From Pseudomonadales bacterium (GTDB lineage: Bacteria > Pseudomonadota > Gammaproteobacteria > Pseudomonadales > DC-out160), in the NCBI GenBank assembly GCA_016765265.1, contig JAESQG010000189.1:1-6877 (forward strand): a stretch of 6,877 nucleotides of DNA, written 5' to 3'. Position numbers and translations under genes: made by a program. Numbering within the stretch: the stretch's first letter is position 1; each line of letters begins with the position of its first letter. The notes below the pieces were generated by a model. The model searched no databases and was not told the DNA's origin. It saw nothing but the letters and a program-made list of their open reading frames with translations. Below are positions 5,767 through 6,877 of the stretch, in pieces.

Positions 5767-6453
5767 ATGTCTACATTATCTGAACGCCTAAATCGAATCC
5801 GTGTCGACATGACTGAATCCGCCCTAAAGGCAAATCGGCTAAAGGGCGATATCACCTTGCTAGCGGTTAGCAAAAAAAGAACGGCTGCTGAACTTAAAGC
5901 CTTAGTTGAACTGGGCGTTTTGGACTTTGGTGAAAGCTATTGGCAAGAGGCGCAAGCAAAATTAGCGCTATTAACCGATGCCCCTATTACGTGGCATTTC
6001 ATAGGCCCCATACAATCGAACAAAACAAAACCAATTGCTGAACACTTTGACTGGGTTCATAGCATCGCCTCACTAAAAGTGGCAATGCGCCTTGATAACC
6101 AACGTCCTGAGGCGCAGGCGCCTATAAATGGACTGGTTCAAATTAATATCGATAATGAAGAGAGTAAAACCGGCCTATCCCCCGACGAGCTACCGCTGTT
6201 TCTTGAGCAAACGGAAGGATTAGGCCAACTGAAAATTAGAGGCCTTATGTGTTTGCCGTTAAAGACAGATGATCTTGCAAAACAACGCGAGAGCTTTGAG
6301 AAACTAAGAGAATTGCGCGATGGATTGAAATCTGCTCACCCTAACCTCACATTATTGTCCATGGGAATGTCAAAAGATTTTAAAACGGCGATTCAAGAAG
6401 GCTCAGATATTGTTAGAATCGGGACAGCTCTGTTTGGGCCTCGGCCTCAATGA
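5767..6453 (+). CDS. yggS: YggS/PLPBP-family pyridoxal phosphate homeostasis protein
   Basis: This is a 228-residue cytoplasmic PLP-binding protein of the YggS/YBL036C (PROSC) family, a fold-type III alanine-racemase-like barrel without known enzyme activity. It keeps vitamin B6 and amino/keto acid pools balanced. The PLP lysine is Lys36 in LLAVSK (31-36), the same position I recall in E. coli. Further family blocks are DFGESYWQEAQAKL (53-66; FGEN-Y is the more common form), WHFIGPIQSNK (76-86), QINIDNEESKTG (125-136) and LSMGMSKDFKTAIQEGSDIVRIGTALFG (197-224, the phosphate-binding end). The start at 5767 fits the family N-terminus, but there is no Shine-Dalgarno in the A-rich upstream sequence, and a TAAAAT box lies only 11 nt away. 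It is followed 29 bp later by proC, the common yggS-proC pairing, and is divergent from pilT. Length is typical. Confidence 0.95.
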   Translation: MSTLSERLNRIRVDMTESALKANRLKGDITLLAVSKKRTAAELKALVELGVLDFGESYWQEAQAKLALLTDAPITWHFIGPIQSNKTKPIAEHFDWVHSIASLKVAMRLDNQRPEAQAPINGLVQINIDNEESKTGLSPDELPLFLEQTEGLGQLKIRGLMCLPLKTDDLAKQRESFEKLRELRDGLKSAHPNLTLLSMGMSKDFKTAIQEGSDIVRIGTALFGPRPQ

Positions 6454-6482
6454 TCATTTTGGGTAACTTTTAAGGTAGACCA

Positions 6483-6877
6483 ATGAGTAAATGCATCGGA
6501 TTTATTGGCGCTGGTAACATGGCCGGCAGTTTGGCAGGCGGACTAATCGCCAAAGGGTACGACGCCAATCGTATTATTATGAGTGACCTCAATACGGAAG
6601 CGTTGGCCTCAGTTAAGCATGATCTGGCCGTTAACACCTCCTCTGACAATAATGAAGTACTGGCAGCTGCAGATGTGCTGGTATTGGCGGTAAAGCCACA
6701 GGTAATGAAAACCGTGGTGGAAGGTCTTCGACCAGGGATACAAAATCGACAACCACTCATAGTCAGCATTGCCGCGGGCATTACAATTGAAAGCTTGTCT
6801 AACTGGTTTGCTAGCGATTTGCCTATCGTCCGGTGTATGCCCAACACACCTGCTCTAGTACAAGCAGGCGCCACTGC
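6483..6877 (+). CDS. proC: ProC, pyrroline-5-carboxylate reductase (5' part, cut by window end)
   Basis: This frame stays open to the end of the window and gives the first 131 residues of what is normally a roughly 270-residue protein. ProC reduces 1-pyrroline-5-carboxylate to L-proline with NAD(P)H, the last step of proline synthesis, in the cytoplasm. The N-terminus KCIGFIGAGNMAGSLAGGL (3-21) is the Rossmann GxGxxA dinucleotide-binding motif. VLVLAVKPQVM (65-75) is the conserved A-V-K-P-Q element, followed by VSIAAGI (93-99) and the family signature RCMPNTPALVQAGAT (starting near 117). The ATG at 6483 has TAAGG 7 nt upstream, a good ribosome site. It starts 29 bp after the yggS stop with no terminator visible, so the two genes are probably one transcription unit. 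The dimerisation domain lies beyond the window. Confidence 0.95.
   Translation, partial: MSKCIGFIGAGNMAGSLAGGLIAKGYDANRIIMSDLNTEALASVKHDLAVNTSSDNNEVLAAADVLVLAVKPQVMKTVVEGLRPGIQNRQPLIVSIAAGITIESLSNWFASDLPIVRCMPNTPALVQAGAT

Noticed and set aside
6470..6874. Minus-strand 134-residue open frame
   Set aside because: It lies entirely opposite proC, whose plus-strand reading has clear Rossmann and substrate motifs; the antisense frame is low-complexity and has no domain features.

Overview
The window looks like an ordinary chromosomal segment of a moderately AT-rich gammaproteobacterium with type IV pili. The evidence is the very close resemblance, from memory, of PilT and PilU to the Pseudomonas proteins, and the divergent pilT-pilU / yggS-proC arrangement with pyrR nearby. 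This is the neighbourhood I recall from Pseudomonas (pyrR-pyrB-pyrC on one side, then pilU-pilT, yggS-proC). I cannot name the genus. There is no rRNA, tRNA, insertion sequence, phage gene or CRISPR array.

Layout from left to right: (1) 1-74 is the unassigned region downstream of pyrR. (2) pyrR (75-584, minus) encodes the pyrimidine regulator/uracil phosphoribosyltransferase. (3) A 229-bp divergent spacer holds two small inverted repeats. (4) An orphan polytopic membrane protein with a DUF2306-like N-terminus lies at 814-1656, plus. (5) A minus-strand run is read right to left: pilT (5618-4584), pilU (4497-3373), a small soluble YbjQ/UPF0145 protein (3350-3036), a membrane-anchored YbjQ/UPF0145 protein (3031-2582) and a membrane-anchored M48 zinc metalloprotease (2548-1673). 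(6) A 148-bp divergent spacer contains a 31-bp near-perfect dyad. (7) yggS (5767-6453) and the 5' part of proC (from 6483, cut by the window end) are on the plus strand.

How they may work together: PilT and PilU are the paired hexameric ATPases that power type IV pilus retraction. YggS (PLP homeostasis) and ProC (last step of proline synthesis) form a widely conserved housekeeping pair. The least understood part is the tail after pilU: two diverged YbjQ-domain proteins and an M48 protease, packed with 22-bp, 4-bp and 33-69-bp gaps on the same strand. The packing suggests a three-gene functional unit, possibly membrane quality control or stress, that could be co-transcribed with pilTU. That is inference from layout only.

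Nothing here is a clear-cut novel system. The best leads are the YbjQ-YbjQ-M48 module, the 12-bp tandem repeat/stem-loop at the protease start, and the two intergenic dyads upstream of pilT/yggS and pyrR.
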